Part shown: piece after piece, positions 13,414 through 21,510 of the stretch
How positions within the stretch are numbered: the first letter of the stretch is position 1
Layout of the letters: the number at the start of each line of letters is the position of its first letter
NCBI RefSeq assembly: GCF_002293435.1
Contig: NZ_DBDF01000120.1
Location: forward strand, 1-21,693
Origin: Bacteroides sp. UBA939
GTDB lineage: Bacteria > Bacteroidota > Bacteroidia > Bacteroidales > Bacteroidaceae
Direction: 5' to 3'
Length of the DNA: 21,693 bases
Translations under genes and position numbers: made by a program
Notes under the pieces: model-generated
What the model was told of the DNA's origin: nothing
What the model saw: the letters and a program-made list of their open reading frames with translations, nothing else
Database searches by the model: none

Positions 13414-15921
13414 CGGAGTAGCGTACTTTGCTTTCAACTCCTCTACGCCCGTTCCGGTGAAATAGTCTTCGATAAACGCCCAACGCTGCGCATCGTCCAT
13501 TCCATCCGTTCCGAAGAAGAAGGAGAACAGTTCCATCTGCTCCAGGAATATCTTCTCGTTATTTTCAAGAATCAGGTTGTGGTATTCGTCGGAAGCTGCA
13601 AGTTGCTCCAGGATTTCGGGTTCATCGAAAGCAACCGATACGCAGGGGGTACCGCCGCCTTCAACGCTGAACGAAAGGCAATCGAGCATGGAAAGCAGGT
13701 TGAGCAACATATTCAGGTCGGAGAATGGGGTACTGTAAAACAACAGACGGTCGCCTTTACTGCCTACAATACGCTGGTTGAACAGTTTTTGATAGCGGGA
13801 TAACAGCAAATCAAAGCCTTTTGTTACCGTAAAAGAGAGTTCGTTGGAGTCCTTCTTCTTTATACTGCTGATGTAGCTCACGCTACGACCTTCTTCCGTA
13901 CGCGACTCCAGCAATGAGCCGATGAAACGTTTTGCCGACGGTACGTCCATGTTATGTTCGGCAAATATCGCACGCAATTCTTCTTCATCGAAGCGGCCTT
14001 TCGTTTTACGCAGTTTATCTACCAGCAGGTTCTTCAGGCTATTGAACAGTGCATCCATCCGCCGGCGAATTACCGCTGCATCTTCTTTCAGCAGCACATC
14101 ATGTTTGCCTACAGACACTGCACGGGAGCCTTCCCACAGCGTACCGCCATTCAATTTCTGTTTAAACTCTCTGTATCCCAACTCGGCGAAACGCTCTTCC
14201 CAGAGTTTCTCCAGACGTGCCGTGTAGACATCTTCCGTACCGGATACTTTCGTAAGATAAGCTCCGAATTCACGAATAAAAGTATCGCCCGTCTTATCCT
14301 GTACGTAGCCTTCCGTCAGTAGGTTCTGCGGACTGACCTCCAGCAGTTTCTTGCCGTAACGGTGGCTCAAGTCATCTTCCAGCCACAGCAAGGCTGTCTT
14401 AATCAACTGTCCCAGTTCTGCTTCGTACTCCAGTTTGTTCTTCATCCGCGGTAGCTTCACCACGAATTCGAAGTCGGACAGAGACACGAGCATTTCCTGC
14501 TTTCCGCCTTTCATCCGGTACACTTCCATCAGTTTCTTCAGTATCAGCGATAACTGTTCCTGTGCGATATTGCCTGCCGCGTGCAGACGTTTCATGTAAT
14601 AAAAGTCCCGCTCATGATAGTCTGTTGCCGAAACGCCGTGGATATCTGCGTCGCGGGCTGCACGTCCAATCTCCTGTATATAGTCCACGAACGTGCTGGA
14701 CGGCGCCACATGATACACGCGGTCGATGTCGCTGATATCCACACCCATACCGAATGCCTTTGTGGCTACAATCATTCGCTTTTCGCCTTCTTTGAACTCT
14801 TGTACAATTGCTGCTTTCTGTTCCTTATCTTTCTTGCCGTAGTAAGAGGCTACCAGATGCCAGTCTACCGGTTTCACCCATGTCTTCAGGCGCATATCGA
14901 TACCTCCGGCAAAGGGATAGTAAAGGATGGTTTTGTGCCCGTCAAGGAAGTCGTCTACCCGTGCTGCCACTACGCGTTGCTTGGCTTTATCGTACGTTTC
15001 ACCTTCTTCCATCTCCATCTGGCGGATGTCGAAACCGATGTTTTGGCGTTTCACGGTACCTGCATAGAGCACACAGGGATCCATTTGCAGCGAACGGATG
15101 GTTTCAAACACCATATCGTTGCCTCCTTTCGGATTCCAGACTGCTGTGGCTGTGAGTGCAAAGAGCGGGAATGCATAGCCGAGGTTTTTCTTCAGGCTTT
15201 GCAGATAACGTCCCAGGAACCAATAGTCTACACGGAATTCCTTGCCCCAGGTAGTCACCGTATGGGCTTCATCCACTACCACCAGACCGATACGACGTTC
15301 GCCGGCAAAGTGCCTGATGTCATACGAGAGCAGCAATTCCGGCGAGAGATAGAATAAATCGACTTCACCTTCATGCACTTGCCGGTACACTTCGTTTTTC
15401 TGTTCGGGGGATAAATCGGAGGAGGCATAGGCTACGCGCGTGTATCCTAAATCCTGCAAGCCTTCTACCTGGTCTACAATCAGTGCTTTCAGGGGGGATA
15501 CAACGATGGTCAGCAGTCCGTATTCATTGCCCAGATAGATGGCGGGCAACTGGAACAGCAGGGATTTTCCTGCTCCGGTGGGTGCCGTAAGCAGGATGTT
15601 GTCCACTTCGGCTGCTGCGGTGAGTGCTTTCTCTGCTTCGGCATTTTGCGTTTTCTCTGCTTCGGCGTTTTGCACTTTCTCCGTTCCGGCATTTTTCGCT
15701 TTCTCCGCCTCAGCTATTACGCTTTCTATCAATTGCCCTTGCGAGATATGGAACGTGTCCTTTCCCTTGAACAAATCGTTGTACACTTCCAGGTCACGAA
15801 ACTGTTCGTACCCATAAATCTCTCTCAAAAGTGCATGTACTGCCTCCCGGCAATGTTCGGGCAGGTGCCGTTCTTTTAGTTGCGGTAACTGTTGCGCTTT
15901 ATCTTTCTGAATACCAGTCAT
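13408..15921 (-). CDS. RecQ-like ATP-dependent DNA helicase
   Basis: This 837-residue SF2 helicase has Walker A APTGAGKS at 113-120, DEAH at 217-220, motif III FALTATA near 254-260, motif V ATKAFGMGVDISDI at 386-399 and motif VI QEIGRAARD at 416-424. The C-terminal 380 residues have no clear HRDC or zinc module that I can name and probably form an accessory domain. A four-fold 8-residue repeat, rich in A, E, K and N, lies at about 68-99 just before Walker A. It is a predicted cytosolic DNA-unwinding enzyme of the RecQ-like branch common in Bacteroides, not canonical RecQ. It converges on the HipA-like/DUF3037 pair with a six-base overlap. Confidence 0.9.
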   Translation of the reverse strand: MTGIQKDKAQQLPQLKERHLPEHCREAVHALLREIYGYEQFRDLEVYNDLFKGKDTFHISQGQLIESVIAEAEKAKNAGTEKVQNAEAEKTQNAEAEKALTAAAEVDNILLTAPTGAGKSLLFQLPAIYLGNEYGLLTIVVSPLKALIVDQVEGLQDLGYTRVAYASSDLSPEQKNEVYRQVHEGEVDLFYLSPELLLSYDIRHFAGERRIGLVVVDEAHTVTTWGKEFRVDYWFLGRYLQSLKKNLGYAFPLFALTATAVWNPKGGNDMVFETIRSLQMDPCVLYAGTVKRQNIGFDIRQMEMEEGETYDKAKQRVVAARVDDFLDGHKTILYYPFAGGIDMRLKTWVKPVDWHLVASYYGKKDKEQKAAIVQEFKEGEKRMIVATKAFGMGVDISDIDRVYHVAPSSTFVDYIQEIGRAARDADIHGVSATDYHERDFYYMKRLHAAGNIAQEQLSLILKKLMEVYRMKGGKQEMLVSLSDFEFVVKLPRMKNKLEYEAELGQLIKTALLWLEDDLSHRYGKKLLEVSPQNLLTEGYVQDKTGDTFIREFGAYLTKVSGTEDVYTARLEKLWEERFAELGYREFKQKLNGGTLWEGSRAVSVGKHDVLLKEDAAVIRRRMDALFNSLKNLLVDKLRKTKGRFDEEELRAIFAEHNMDVPSAKRFIGSLLESRTEEGRSVSYISSIKKKDSNELSFTVTKGFDLLLSRYQKLFNQRIVGSKGDRLLFYSTPFSDLNMLLNLLSMLDCLSFSVEGGGTPCVSVAFDEPEILEQLAASDEYHNLILENNEKIFLEQMELFSFFFGTDGMDDAQRWAFIEDYFTGTGVEELKAKYATPS
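15626..15721. repeat. 24-bp tandem repeat inside the helicase gene
   Basis: Four 24-base units (15626-15649, 15650-15673, 15674-15697, 15698-15721) share GCTTTCTC and TTCGGCATT cores with increasing divergence. The first two differ at very few positions. Because the unit is a multiple of three, copy changes keep the frame and add or remove eight residues of an A/E/K/N-rich helix before Walker A. Confidence 0.8.
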
Positions 15922-15948
15922 TAGTAATACATTGAATTAATTTTGTCA

Positions 15949-15956
15949 CAAATATA
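15949..15956 (-). promoter_or_regulatory. Probable -7 element of the helicase gene
   Basis: TATATTTG on the minus strand matches TAnnTTTG and lies 27 bases before the helicase ATG at 15921. No clear -33 element is seen at normal spacing. Confidence 0.45.
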
Positions 15957-16144
15957 AGTGAAAATATTGAGTTATAGACTTATTCAATAAAAATACTGAT
16001 ATAATAATTGCACCCGAATATAAAAAAACGGTTGAATTATAGAACTAAAAGAGAAAAACAATAAAATAACTTTTAATAAAAAAACACTAAAAGAGTACAC
16101 ACAGTACCTATTTTATAACGAAAAACAAAATTCCCAATCAAATA

Positions 16145-16174
16145 TTTGTTTTATAAAAGAAAGTGATATCTTTG
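16145..16174 (+). promoter_or_regulatory. Promoter of the 184-residue secreted protein
   Basis: TTTG at 16145-16148 is followed after 18 bases by TATCTTTG at 16167-16174. The gene starts 40 bases later. The 293-base interval 15922-16214 is very AT-rich and otherwise holds nothing that I can support. Confidence 0.65.
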
Positions 16175-16214
16175 CACACCAAACAACAGACACCATCTTT
16201 AATTAATTTATTAT

Positions 16215-16769
16215 ATGAAAAAGTTTATTCTATTATTTTTATTGTGCATTTCCATAATGCCATGTTATGCACAAGAGGGTCAAGAACCCGAGTTTGTAGG
16301 TGAAGTAAATCTCATTAATGGAGACCAAGTCTTGCCTTTGGATAAAGAGTTTATAACGATAAAAACTAAAGCAAGTGCTTCAATGTATATTGTTGGCGTG
16401 GGAAATATAAAAACTAAAATTAATGTCGAAGGAAATGCTGCAAGCGTAAGAGCATCTCAAGATGGAGACTTCAAATTAGTTGTAAGAGCTGTAGATAACA
16501 ATTCTGATCCGCTATCTATCATCAGTATTTTCCAATTTGAGACAAGTAAGAAGAAAAGGACGGCAGAACTTTCCTCTCTTGCTACATTTGGCGGTCAAAC
16601 AGACAATAAATTGAAACAATTAGGATTTTCTGCAAAAAAGTTCGGAGAAAGTTCATATTTGATTACCTTAAAGGAAAAGCCAGCCGGTGAAATAGGAGTA
16701 ATCGTGAAAAATCCCAATACTAAAGATGAGAAGAGCATTATTGTGTCCTGCTTCGGTATAGACAAGTAA
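16215..16769 (+). CDS. Hypothetical secreted protein, 184 residues
   Basis: The protein begins with a clear signal peptide (MKKFILLFLLCISIMPCYA, then Q), so it is exported to the periplasm or beyond. The mature part has repeated beta-strand patterns (FITIKTKASASMYIVGVGNI, FKLVVRAVDN, EIGVIVKNP) and ends VSCFGIDK. The look is of an all-beta fold but no family is recognised. It stands alone between its own promoter and a strong GC-rich terminator. Many Bacteroides genomes hold small secreted orphans of this type. Confidence 0.8.
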   Translation: MKKFILLFLLCISIMPCYAQEGQEPEFVGEVNLINGDQVLPLDKEFITIKTKASASMYIVGVGNIKTKINVEGNAASVRASQDGDFKLVVRAVDNNSDPLSIISIFQFETSKKKRTAELSSLATFGGQTDNKLKQLGFSAKKFGESSYLITLKEKPAGEIGVIVKNPNTKDEKSIIVSCFGIDK

Positions 16770-16787
16770 ACGGATGAAAAGCATTAT

Positions 16788-16825
16788 AAGAAGAGGGGGC
16801 GATTGAAAAATCGCCCCCTCTTCTT
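16788..16825. terminator. Strong intrinsic terminator with GAAA loop
   Basis: A 17-bp perfect stem (16788-16804 with 16809-16825) includes AGAGGGGGCGATT and its complement around a GAAA tetraloop. It ends the 184-residue gene. Because the flanks are A/T-rich on both sides, it can also serve the DUF2795 gene that converges from the right. Confidence 0.93.
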
Positions 16826-16867
16826 TATTCTATCTAAAACCTTATTAAAGGCTTCACAAATTATCCG

Positions 16868-17089
16868 CTAATACTCCTCTTCGTTGAAGAAAAAATCCTC
16901 TTTACTGGGATAATCAGGCCAAATATCTTCTATGCTTTCGTAAATATCACCTTCATCTTCCATTTCCTGCAAGTTTTCAATCACTTCAAGCGGAGCGCCC
17001 GAACGGATGGCATAATCAATTAATTCGTCCTTGGTTGCCGGCCAAGGAGCATCTTCCAGCTTAGATGCTAATTCCAATGTCCAATACAT
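16868..17089 (-). CDS. DUF2795 protein
   Basis: This 73-residue acidic protein matches the small Bacteroidetes DUF2795 family: MYWTLELASKLEDAPWPATK, then DELIDYAIRSGAPLEVIENL and an acidic tail with DIWPDYPSKEDFFFNEEE. The central helices resemble the domain's helix-turn-helix-like core. The function is unknown. It has its own promoter at 17171-17142 overlapping the end of the cobalamin gene upstream, and a shared terminator downstream. Confidence 0.85.
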   Translation of the reverse strand: MYWTLELASKLEDAPWPATKDELIDYAIRSGAPLEVIENLQEMEDEGDIYESIEDIWPDYPSKEDFFFNEEEY

Positions 17090-17141
17090 AAATTCTAAGT
17101 ATTAAAATTGTGAATATTAAATCATTTTTTCTATTTTTCGG

Positions 17142-17171
17142 CAAAAGTATAATAAAATTTTTCACTTACAA
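17142..17171 (-). promoter_or_regulatory. Promoter of the DUF2795 gene
   Basis: On the minus strand TTG (17171-17169) is followed after 19 bases by TACTTTTG (17149-17142), an exact fit to the Bacteroides pattern. It overlaps the last codons of the cobalamin adenosyltransferase gene, so the two genes can be read separately. Confidence 0.7.
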
Positions 17172-17717
17172 CTTATTCTCCCAAAATATTTCATTTTTTT
17201 TCTCTTCTTGATTTATCTTCCGCGACAAAACGAACAAATAATCGGATAAACGGTTCACATAAGCAAGCAAATCAGGGGTTACTTCACATTGTTCGGCAAG
17301 AGACAGAATGCGACGTTCCGCCCTCCGGCACACTGTACGACACACATGGCATACACATGCGCCACGGCTGCCACCGGGCAATATAAATGCGCGCAGCGGA
17401 GGAAGCAGTTTATCCAAACGGTCTATCTCCTGCTCAATACGTTCTATCTCTTCGGGATGAATGACGCTGGCATACTTTAAATCCGTCTTTTCAAGGTCTG
17501 TAGCCAGATTGGAACCGACAGCAAAAAGACGGTCCTGAATATGGCGAACCAACGTTCTGTCTTCTTCATCGGACAGGTAAGTAATAAGCAAACCCAGGTT
17601 AGCATTCAGCTCATCCACCGTGCCATACGCTTCGAGACGGACATGGGTTTTAGGAACACGCGTACCGCCTACTAATGAGGTAGTACCTTTATCACCGGTC
17701 TTAGTATATATTTTCAT
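17166..17717 (-). CDS. PduO-type cob(I)alamin adenosyltransferase
   Basis: This 183-residue enzyme, counted from ATG 17717, moves the adenosyl group of ATP to cob(I)alamin to make adenosylcobalamin in the cytosol. The PduO-type hallmarks are KIYTKTGDKGTTSLVGG at the start, AYGTVDELNANLG near 30-42, and LPGGSRGACVCHVCRTVCRRAERR near 110-133, the ATP and corrin contacts. A TTG six bases upstream (17723) is also in frame but less likely. Its neighbours give no cobalamin operon; Bacteroides commonly encodes it alone or with a conserved methyltransferase-like gene as here. Confidence 0.93.
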   Translation of the reverse strand: MKIYTKTGDKGTTSLVGGTRVPKTHVRLEAYGTVDELNANLGLLITYLSDEEDRTLVRHIQDRLFAVGSNLATDLEKTDLKYASVIHPEEIERIEQEIDRLDKLLPPLRAFILPGGSRGACVCHVCRTVCRRAERRILSLAEQCEVTPDLLAYVNRLSDYLFVLSRKINQEEKKNEIFWENKL

Positions 17718-17730
17718 AAGCAACGAATAT

Positions 17731-17779
17731 TTAGTGATTAGGGGTTAGTGATTAGTGATTAACAGTTAATCACTAATCA
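17731..17779. repeat. TTAGTGATTA tandem copies with a perfect inverted repeat
   Basis: TTAGTGATTA occurs at 17731 and again at 17745, with a further TTAGTGATTAA start at 17752. TGATTAGTGATTAA (17749-17762) and TTAATCACTAATCA (17766-17779) make a 14-bp stem with a CAG loop. It sits between two minus-strand genes, just upstream of the adenosyltransferase start, and has no T tract. Confidence 0.8.
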
Positions 17780-17794
17780 ACCGTCTAAAGATAA

Positions 17795-18445
17795 TCAAAA
17801 GTTAACAATATAGTCTTGTTTCACCTTTGTTTTATCAAAGAAGAGGATTCCAAGGTCATAAAGATCAAATGTAATCCCCACTCGTTCATCTTGCTGCATA
17901 CGCTTCCAGAGGGCTTTCATCTGCGAGGTATAGCGAATTCCCTCGATGACAAAAACAGATTTCCGGGTAGTGCGAGTAACGCAGATGCGGAACACTTCTT
18001 CCATAAATTCCGGATGACGGTAATCGTGCAGATACAAGAAATCAACAGGTACGCCGGCTTCCAGGAAAAGTCCGGATAGTTCGGATGCAGAAGTATAGTC
18101 CACCCCTTCCTTCCCTGCTTTCAGATAGAGTGAAGATGCGGCAATCCTGCCGGCATCCACAATCGTATTGGGCTGGGCATAATTGACTAACCGGAACAAA
18201 AGACGTTTCACTTTCCTGGATTCATACTTCCAGTATTCACCTCTTTCATACGACAACTTTTTCTGCTCCTCTGCCAAATCCTTATATTTATGATAAGGAG
18301 TATTTTCATAAATCACCTGTGTAATCAAGTTAAAAGCAAAAGGTGAATGTACACCATAACCGCAACGGTACCGAAAACGGCATAACCAGATGAAAGGGCG
18401 CTTCAGAGTCAGTACAAAGAGGAATAAAGATAATCTGTTCTTCAT
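17795..18445 (-). CDS. Methyltransferase-like protein of Bacteroidetes
   Basis: This 216-residue protein has the conserved start CRFRYRCGYGVHSPFAFNLI and a Rossmann-like core. Where SAM-dependent methyltransferases show a glycine-rich loop it has TIVDAGRIAASSLYL (near 94-108), so the SAM pocket is degenerate with one glycine. The end GITFDLYDLGILFFDKTKVK is typical of the family. No signal peptide is expected; the hydrophobic N-terminus is short. It lies upstream of the adenosyltransferase on the same strand with a repeat in the 77-base gap. The reaction is unknown, and enzyme activity is not assured. Confidence 0.7.
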   Translation of the reverse strand: MKNRLSLFLFVLTLKRPFIWLCRFRYRCGYGVHSPFAFNLITQVIYENTPYHKYKDLAEEQKKLSYERGEYWKYESRKVKRLLFRLVNYAQPNTIVDAGRIAASSLYLKAGKEGVDYTSASELSGLFLEAGVPVDFLYLHDYRHPEFMEEVFRICVTRTTRKSVFVIEGIRYTSQMKALWKRMQQDERVGITFDLYDLGILFFDKTKVKQDYIVNF

Positions 18446-18466
18446 ATCTATATTGCATTAAATATT

Positions 18467-18535
18467 TAGCCTGAATAATGCAGGCTAATCTGCATTACTC
18501 CTGCTTATTGCCTACAGTATGAATAATGCAGGCTA
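18467..18535. repeat. Dispersed palindromic repeat cluster downstream of the fucosidase
   Basis: TAGCCTGAATAATGCAGGC at 18467-18485 continues to CTA. A second unit at 18511-18535 begins CCTACAGTATGAATAAT and ends GCAGGCTA. Between them a degenerate inverted copy reads CTGCATTACTCCTGC. The units share GAATAATGCAGGCTA with copies at 21249-21442. The cluster separates the methyltransferase-like gene from the fucosidase end. Confidence 0.85.
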
Positions 18536-18546
18536 ATAAAAACCAG

Positions 18547-21120
18547 TCAATTTGCATTAGGAGTTCCGGAATTCTCAAACAACAACTCACAAGTTTCCCC
18601 CGCCGGTAATGACAGAACAATCACCTTGTCGGTGCAAATACTGCTCCGCCCGCCTATTGTAACCTTTGCTTGACTGACACCTGCCGGCATTTTCAAATGG
18701 AAATTCCCTGAAACCATTGCCGTAAGCGTAGCTTTAGCAGCTTTTCCATCTTTCCATTCCAAGTCAACAGATACACCGCCACGCGCTTTCATTCCACGGA
18801 AGCTACCGATATCCCAACTTTTCGGCAACGCAGGAAGCAAGTGTATAAAACCCTCATGGCTTTGCATCAGCATTTCACCGACGCCTGCAGCACCCCCATA
18901 ATTTCCATCAATCTGGAAAGGAGGATGTGAGCAAAACAGGTTGGGGAATGTTCCGCCGACATGACGTTTAGTCTGCGGATTGACAGCCGGATAAAGAAGG
19001 CTCTTGAACAGTTTCCAGGCACGGTCGCCATCTCCCAGGCGCGCCCAGAAATTAATCTTCCAGGCACGACTCCAACCCGTACCGCCATCGCCTCGCCGAT
19101 TCAGCGTTACGCGACAGGCATCCGCCAATTCAGGTGTAGCTTCAGGAGAAATGAGAGCTCCCGGATGCAAACCATACAAGTGAGAGACATGCCGGTGATG
19201 CACATCCTGTTCTTTATAATCTTCCAACCATTCCTGCAGATATCCCTCTTTACTGATTTGCATGGGGGGAAACTCTTTTAATGCCGCATCAAGCTTCGCT
19301 GCATAGTCATCATCACATTTCAGGATGGAAGCAGCCTCTATTACATTGGTGTACAGTTCGGTCAACAACTGCACGTCCATAGTAGGCGCCATGCAGATAC
19401 TGACGGGTGTCGGGTCGTCTCCTACAAAGAAAGCATTCTCGGGAGAAGAAGTGGGAGCGGTCACCAGCCAGCCGTGTCCGGGTTCGCGTACCATTGTGGA
19501 AAAGAAGAACTCGGAAGCGCCTTTCAGTATGGGATAAATCCGTTTCAGATAATCAAGGTCATGGCTGTATTGGTAGTGTTCCCAAAGATGGGCGCAGAGC
19601 CATGCACCTCCCGTATTGGTTGCTCCCCAGGAAGGATGTTCGCCGGGAGCGGTGTAATTCCAGACATTCGTCATCATGTGAAGCACCCACCCCCGTGCGT
19701 TGTTGCCATAGAAAGTGCGGGCGGTTTCTTCGCCGGAAGGGATAAGACGCTCCACAAGAGTGGTCAAAGGCAGGTAAAGCTCCGAAAGTCCGGCTTGTTC
19801 AAGAGGCCAGTGATTCATCTGGATATTGATATTGGTATGGTAATCGCCATTCCAGGGCGTTTGCACTCCATTTGCCCACAACCCCTGCAAGTTTGGCGGC
19901 AGACTTCCCGGGCGGGTAGTGCTAATGAGCAAATAACGGCCATAATTGTAATAGATAGCGGCCAAAGCGGGAGACTCACGTTCGGTAAAACGGATAATAC
20001 GTTCGTTCGTAGGTAACTTGTCGTCTTCCGTACCGGGAAGAGTCAGAGATACCCGGTCGTAAAGAGCGCGATGGGCGGCAATATGGGAGTCCTTAAGCTG
20101 CGAAGCACGGGTCGGAAATGAAGAGCCGGATTGCACCACAGCATTCAGCAAGCTGTCGCAGACTTCCCTGTAACGGCTTCCGGGGAAATCAGTCCCGGCG
20201 GCAGCATAGGAAGTGGTGGCGGACACTATCAGCCATGCTTCTTCTCCCTGTTCCAGCGTAATGCCGTCTTCGGCAGAAATGTTCTGTTTGCCTCCTTTGG
20301 AAACCAATTGCATGGCAACACGGTACTTCATGCCATCCTGACCCGGCTTACCGGTGTCCAGAGCGCCTTCCAGCAAAAGAGTGCCGCTATTCTTCCCGGT
20401 GCTTGGAACAAAAGACACACTCCCCCGCTCCGGACGGGAAAGGGAAGCCGTGAAAGAGAGGGAACGGCGGCGACCGGCAGTCAGACGGATAATCATCACA
20501 TCTTTATCACGGGAGGTATAGTACTCACGCCGGTAATCAATTCCGTCTTTCGTAAAGGTAGTATAAGCTACGGCATCGCGCAGGTCAAGACAACGCCGGT
20601 AGTCAGTCACTGAAGCGGCACTATTGAGCACCGGAGTCGTATCATGTGCATCAGTCACCGGAGAAACACCATTGGCAGAAGAAGATTTCTTTCCGACGGG
20701 AAAATTAAAATTGATATAAAGGTCGGCAAGCATTTGATAACTGCCATAGGTGCCGCCCGTCTCAGGTTTCTTGGGCACAAAACTCTTGTACATCAATTCT
20801 TGCGCCTCTTCGTTTTTACCTTCAAACAGGAGTTGTTGAATGGCAGGCAAACTTCGGGAAGCTTCCGGGTTGCCGTAATCAGCTTCCATGCCACTCCAAA
20901 GAGAGATTTCATTTAATACAATATGTTCCCGCTCAATACCTCCATCGGGCATCATGCCCAAACGACCGTTACCCAAAGGCAGGGTTTCTTCCCAAATGGC
21001 AGCCGGGGAAACATAATAAAGCTGATGGTTGTGATTATCTCCGGGGATTGTCTGTGCAGTTCCCACAACAGGAGCACATACTACAAGTGATAGAAAAAAG
21101 GCAGAAAGAGTTTTCATCAT
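18547..21120 (-). CDS. GH95 alpha-L-fucosidase (or alpha-L-galactosidase), exported
   Basis: Counting from an in-frame ATG at 21132 the frame has 861 residues; the ATG pair at 21120/21117 (MMKTLSAFFLSLVVCAPVVG) gives a better signal peptide start. The GH95 catalytic set is present in 861-residue numbering: WNGDYHTNINIQMNHWP with N434 and N436, TSSPE with the acid E565, and QIDGNYGGAAG with D742. The N-terminal half is the family's beta domain (YVSPAAIWEETLPLGNGRLG), followed by an alpha/alpha barrel and a C-terminal beta domain. GH95 enzymes invert and release alpha-1,2-linked fucose, or L-galactose, from host glycans or plant xyloglucan in the periplasm. Length is normal. No susC/susD gene is adjacent in the window. 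Confidence 0.95.
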   Translation of the reverse strand: MMKTLSAFFLSLVVCAPVVGTAQTIPGDNHNHQLYYVSPAAIWEETLPLGNGRLGMMPDGGIEREHIVLNEISLWSGMEADYGNPEASRSLPAIQQLLFEGKNEEAQELMYKSFVPKKPETGGTYGSYQMLADLYINFNFPVGKKSSSANGVSPVTDAHDTTPVLNSAASVTDYRRCLDLRDAVAYTTFTKDGIDYRREYYTSRDKDVMIIRLTAGRRRSLSFTASLSRPERGSVSFVPSTGKNSGTLLLEGALDTGKPGQDGMKYRVAMQLVSKGGKQNISAEDGITLEQGEEAWLIVSATTSYAAAGTDFPGSRYREVCDSLLNAVVQSGSSFPTRASQLKDSHIAAHRALYDRVSLTLPGTEDDKLPTNERIIRFTERESPALAAIYYNYGRYLLISTTRPGSLPPNLQGLWANGVQTPWNGDYHTNINIQMNHWPLEQAGLSELYLPLTTLVERLIPSGEETARTFYGNNARGWVLHMMTNVWNYTAPGEHPSWGATNTGGAWLCAHLWEHYQYSHDLDYLKRIYPILKGASEFFFSTMVREPGHGWLVTAPTSSPENAFFVGDDPTPVSICMAPTMDVQLLTELYTNVIEAASILKCDDDYAAKLDAALKEFPPMQISKEGYLQEWLEDYKEQDVHHRHVSHLYGLHPGALISPEATPELADACRVTLNRRGDGGTGWSRAWKINFWARLGDGDRAWKLFKSLLYPAVNPQTKRHVGGTFPNLFCSHPPFQIDGNYGGAAGVGEMLMQSHEGFIHLLPALPKSWDIGSFRGMKARGGVSVDLEWKDGKAAKATLTAMVSGNFHLKMPAGVSQAKVTIGGRSSICTDKVIVLSLPAGETCELLFENSGTPNAN

Positions 21121-21154
21121 ACTAATTAGCATTTAAAGTTATTGTATATCGACA

Positions 21155-21162
21155 CAAAAATA
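21155..21162 (-). promoter_or_regulatory. Possible -7 element of the fucosidase gene
   Basis: TATTTTTG on the minus strand matches TAnnTTTG and stands 34 bases before ATG 21120. A good -33 element is not seen, so control by an activator or a further promoter upstream is possible. Confidence 0.4.
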
Positions 21163-21201
21163 ATACTAAAATCAGATTAAACCACTCCTTTTGGAGGAGT
21201 T

Positions 21202-21248
21202 TTAGTCAGAAGCGCGAAGTTTTATCTGTACTTCCCGCTTCTGACTAA
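21202..21248. repeat. Long hairpin with 13-bp perfect arms
   Basis: TTAGTCAGAAGCG (21202-21214) pairs perfectly with CGCTTCTGACTAA (21236-21248). An inner GAAG/CTTC pair can extend the stem across a one-base bulge on each side. It directly abuts the next inverted repeat at 21249. Confidence 0.85.
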
Positions 21249-21282
21249 CCTGAATAATGCAGGCTAACCTGCATTATTCAGG
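21249..21282. repeat. Perfect palindromic repeat, 15-bp arms
   Basis: CCTGAATAATGCAGG (21249-21263) and CCTGCATTATTCAGG (21268-21282) pair perfectly around a CTAA loop. The arms belong to the dispersed repeat family seen at 18467-18535. Confidence 0.9.
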
Positions 21283-21289
21283 CTTCAGG

Positions 21290-21420
21290 AGTTAGAGGAG
21301 TTAAAGGAGTTATCAGCCAACAAGTTGGCTTAGGAGTTAAAGCCGATAGTCTTGTTATACGATTCACGGAGTATTGGCTTTAACTCCTTAACTACTAACG
21401 AAGTGATAACTCCTCTAACT
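21290..21420. repeat. Multi-branched inverted repeat of about 130 bases
   Basis: The outer stem AGTTAGAGGAGTTA (21290-21303) pairs with TAACTCCTCTAACT (21407-21420). Inside are a hairpin AGCCAAC/GTTGGCT (21315-21330, loop AA) and a 12-bp stem GGAGTTAAAGCC (21333-21344) with GGCTTTAACTCC (21376-21387). GGAGTTA recurs four times on the left arm. The whole folds into a three-way-junction shape. No reading frame in it is convincing. Confidence 0.8.
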
Positions 21421-21442
21421 ACAGTATGAATAATGCAGGCTA
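21419..21442 (+). repeat. Dispersed palindromic repeat copy
   Basis: GTATGAATAATGCAGGCTA with CTACA before it repeats the 18511-18535 unit without its first base. It follows the multi-branched structure with a two-base overlap. Confidence 0.85.
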
Positions 21443-21510
21443 AAGTCGATAAGTAGCTGTTCATAATGTGAAAGCAGCATATAGAACGAGGACTGTATGA
21501 CCAAAGCAGC

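Noticed and set aside
14581..15357. 258-residue plus-strand frame inside the helicase gene
   Set aside because: It is antisense to the conserved helicase motifs; composition (many C and H) is typical of shadow frames.
17718..17794. Cobalamin riboswitch ahead of the adenosyltransferase
   Set aside because: The 77-base gap is too short and lacks the B12-box; only a simple inverted repeat is present.
19474..20016. 180-residue plus-strand frame over the fucosidase gene
   Set aside because: It runs antisense to the GH95 catalytic region and has no start signals.
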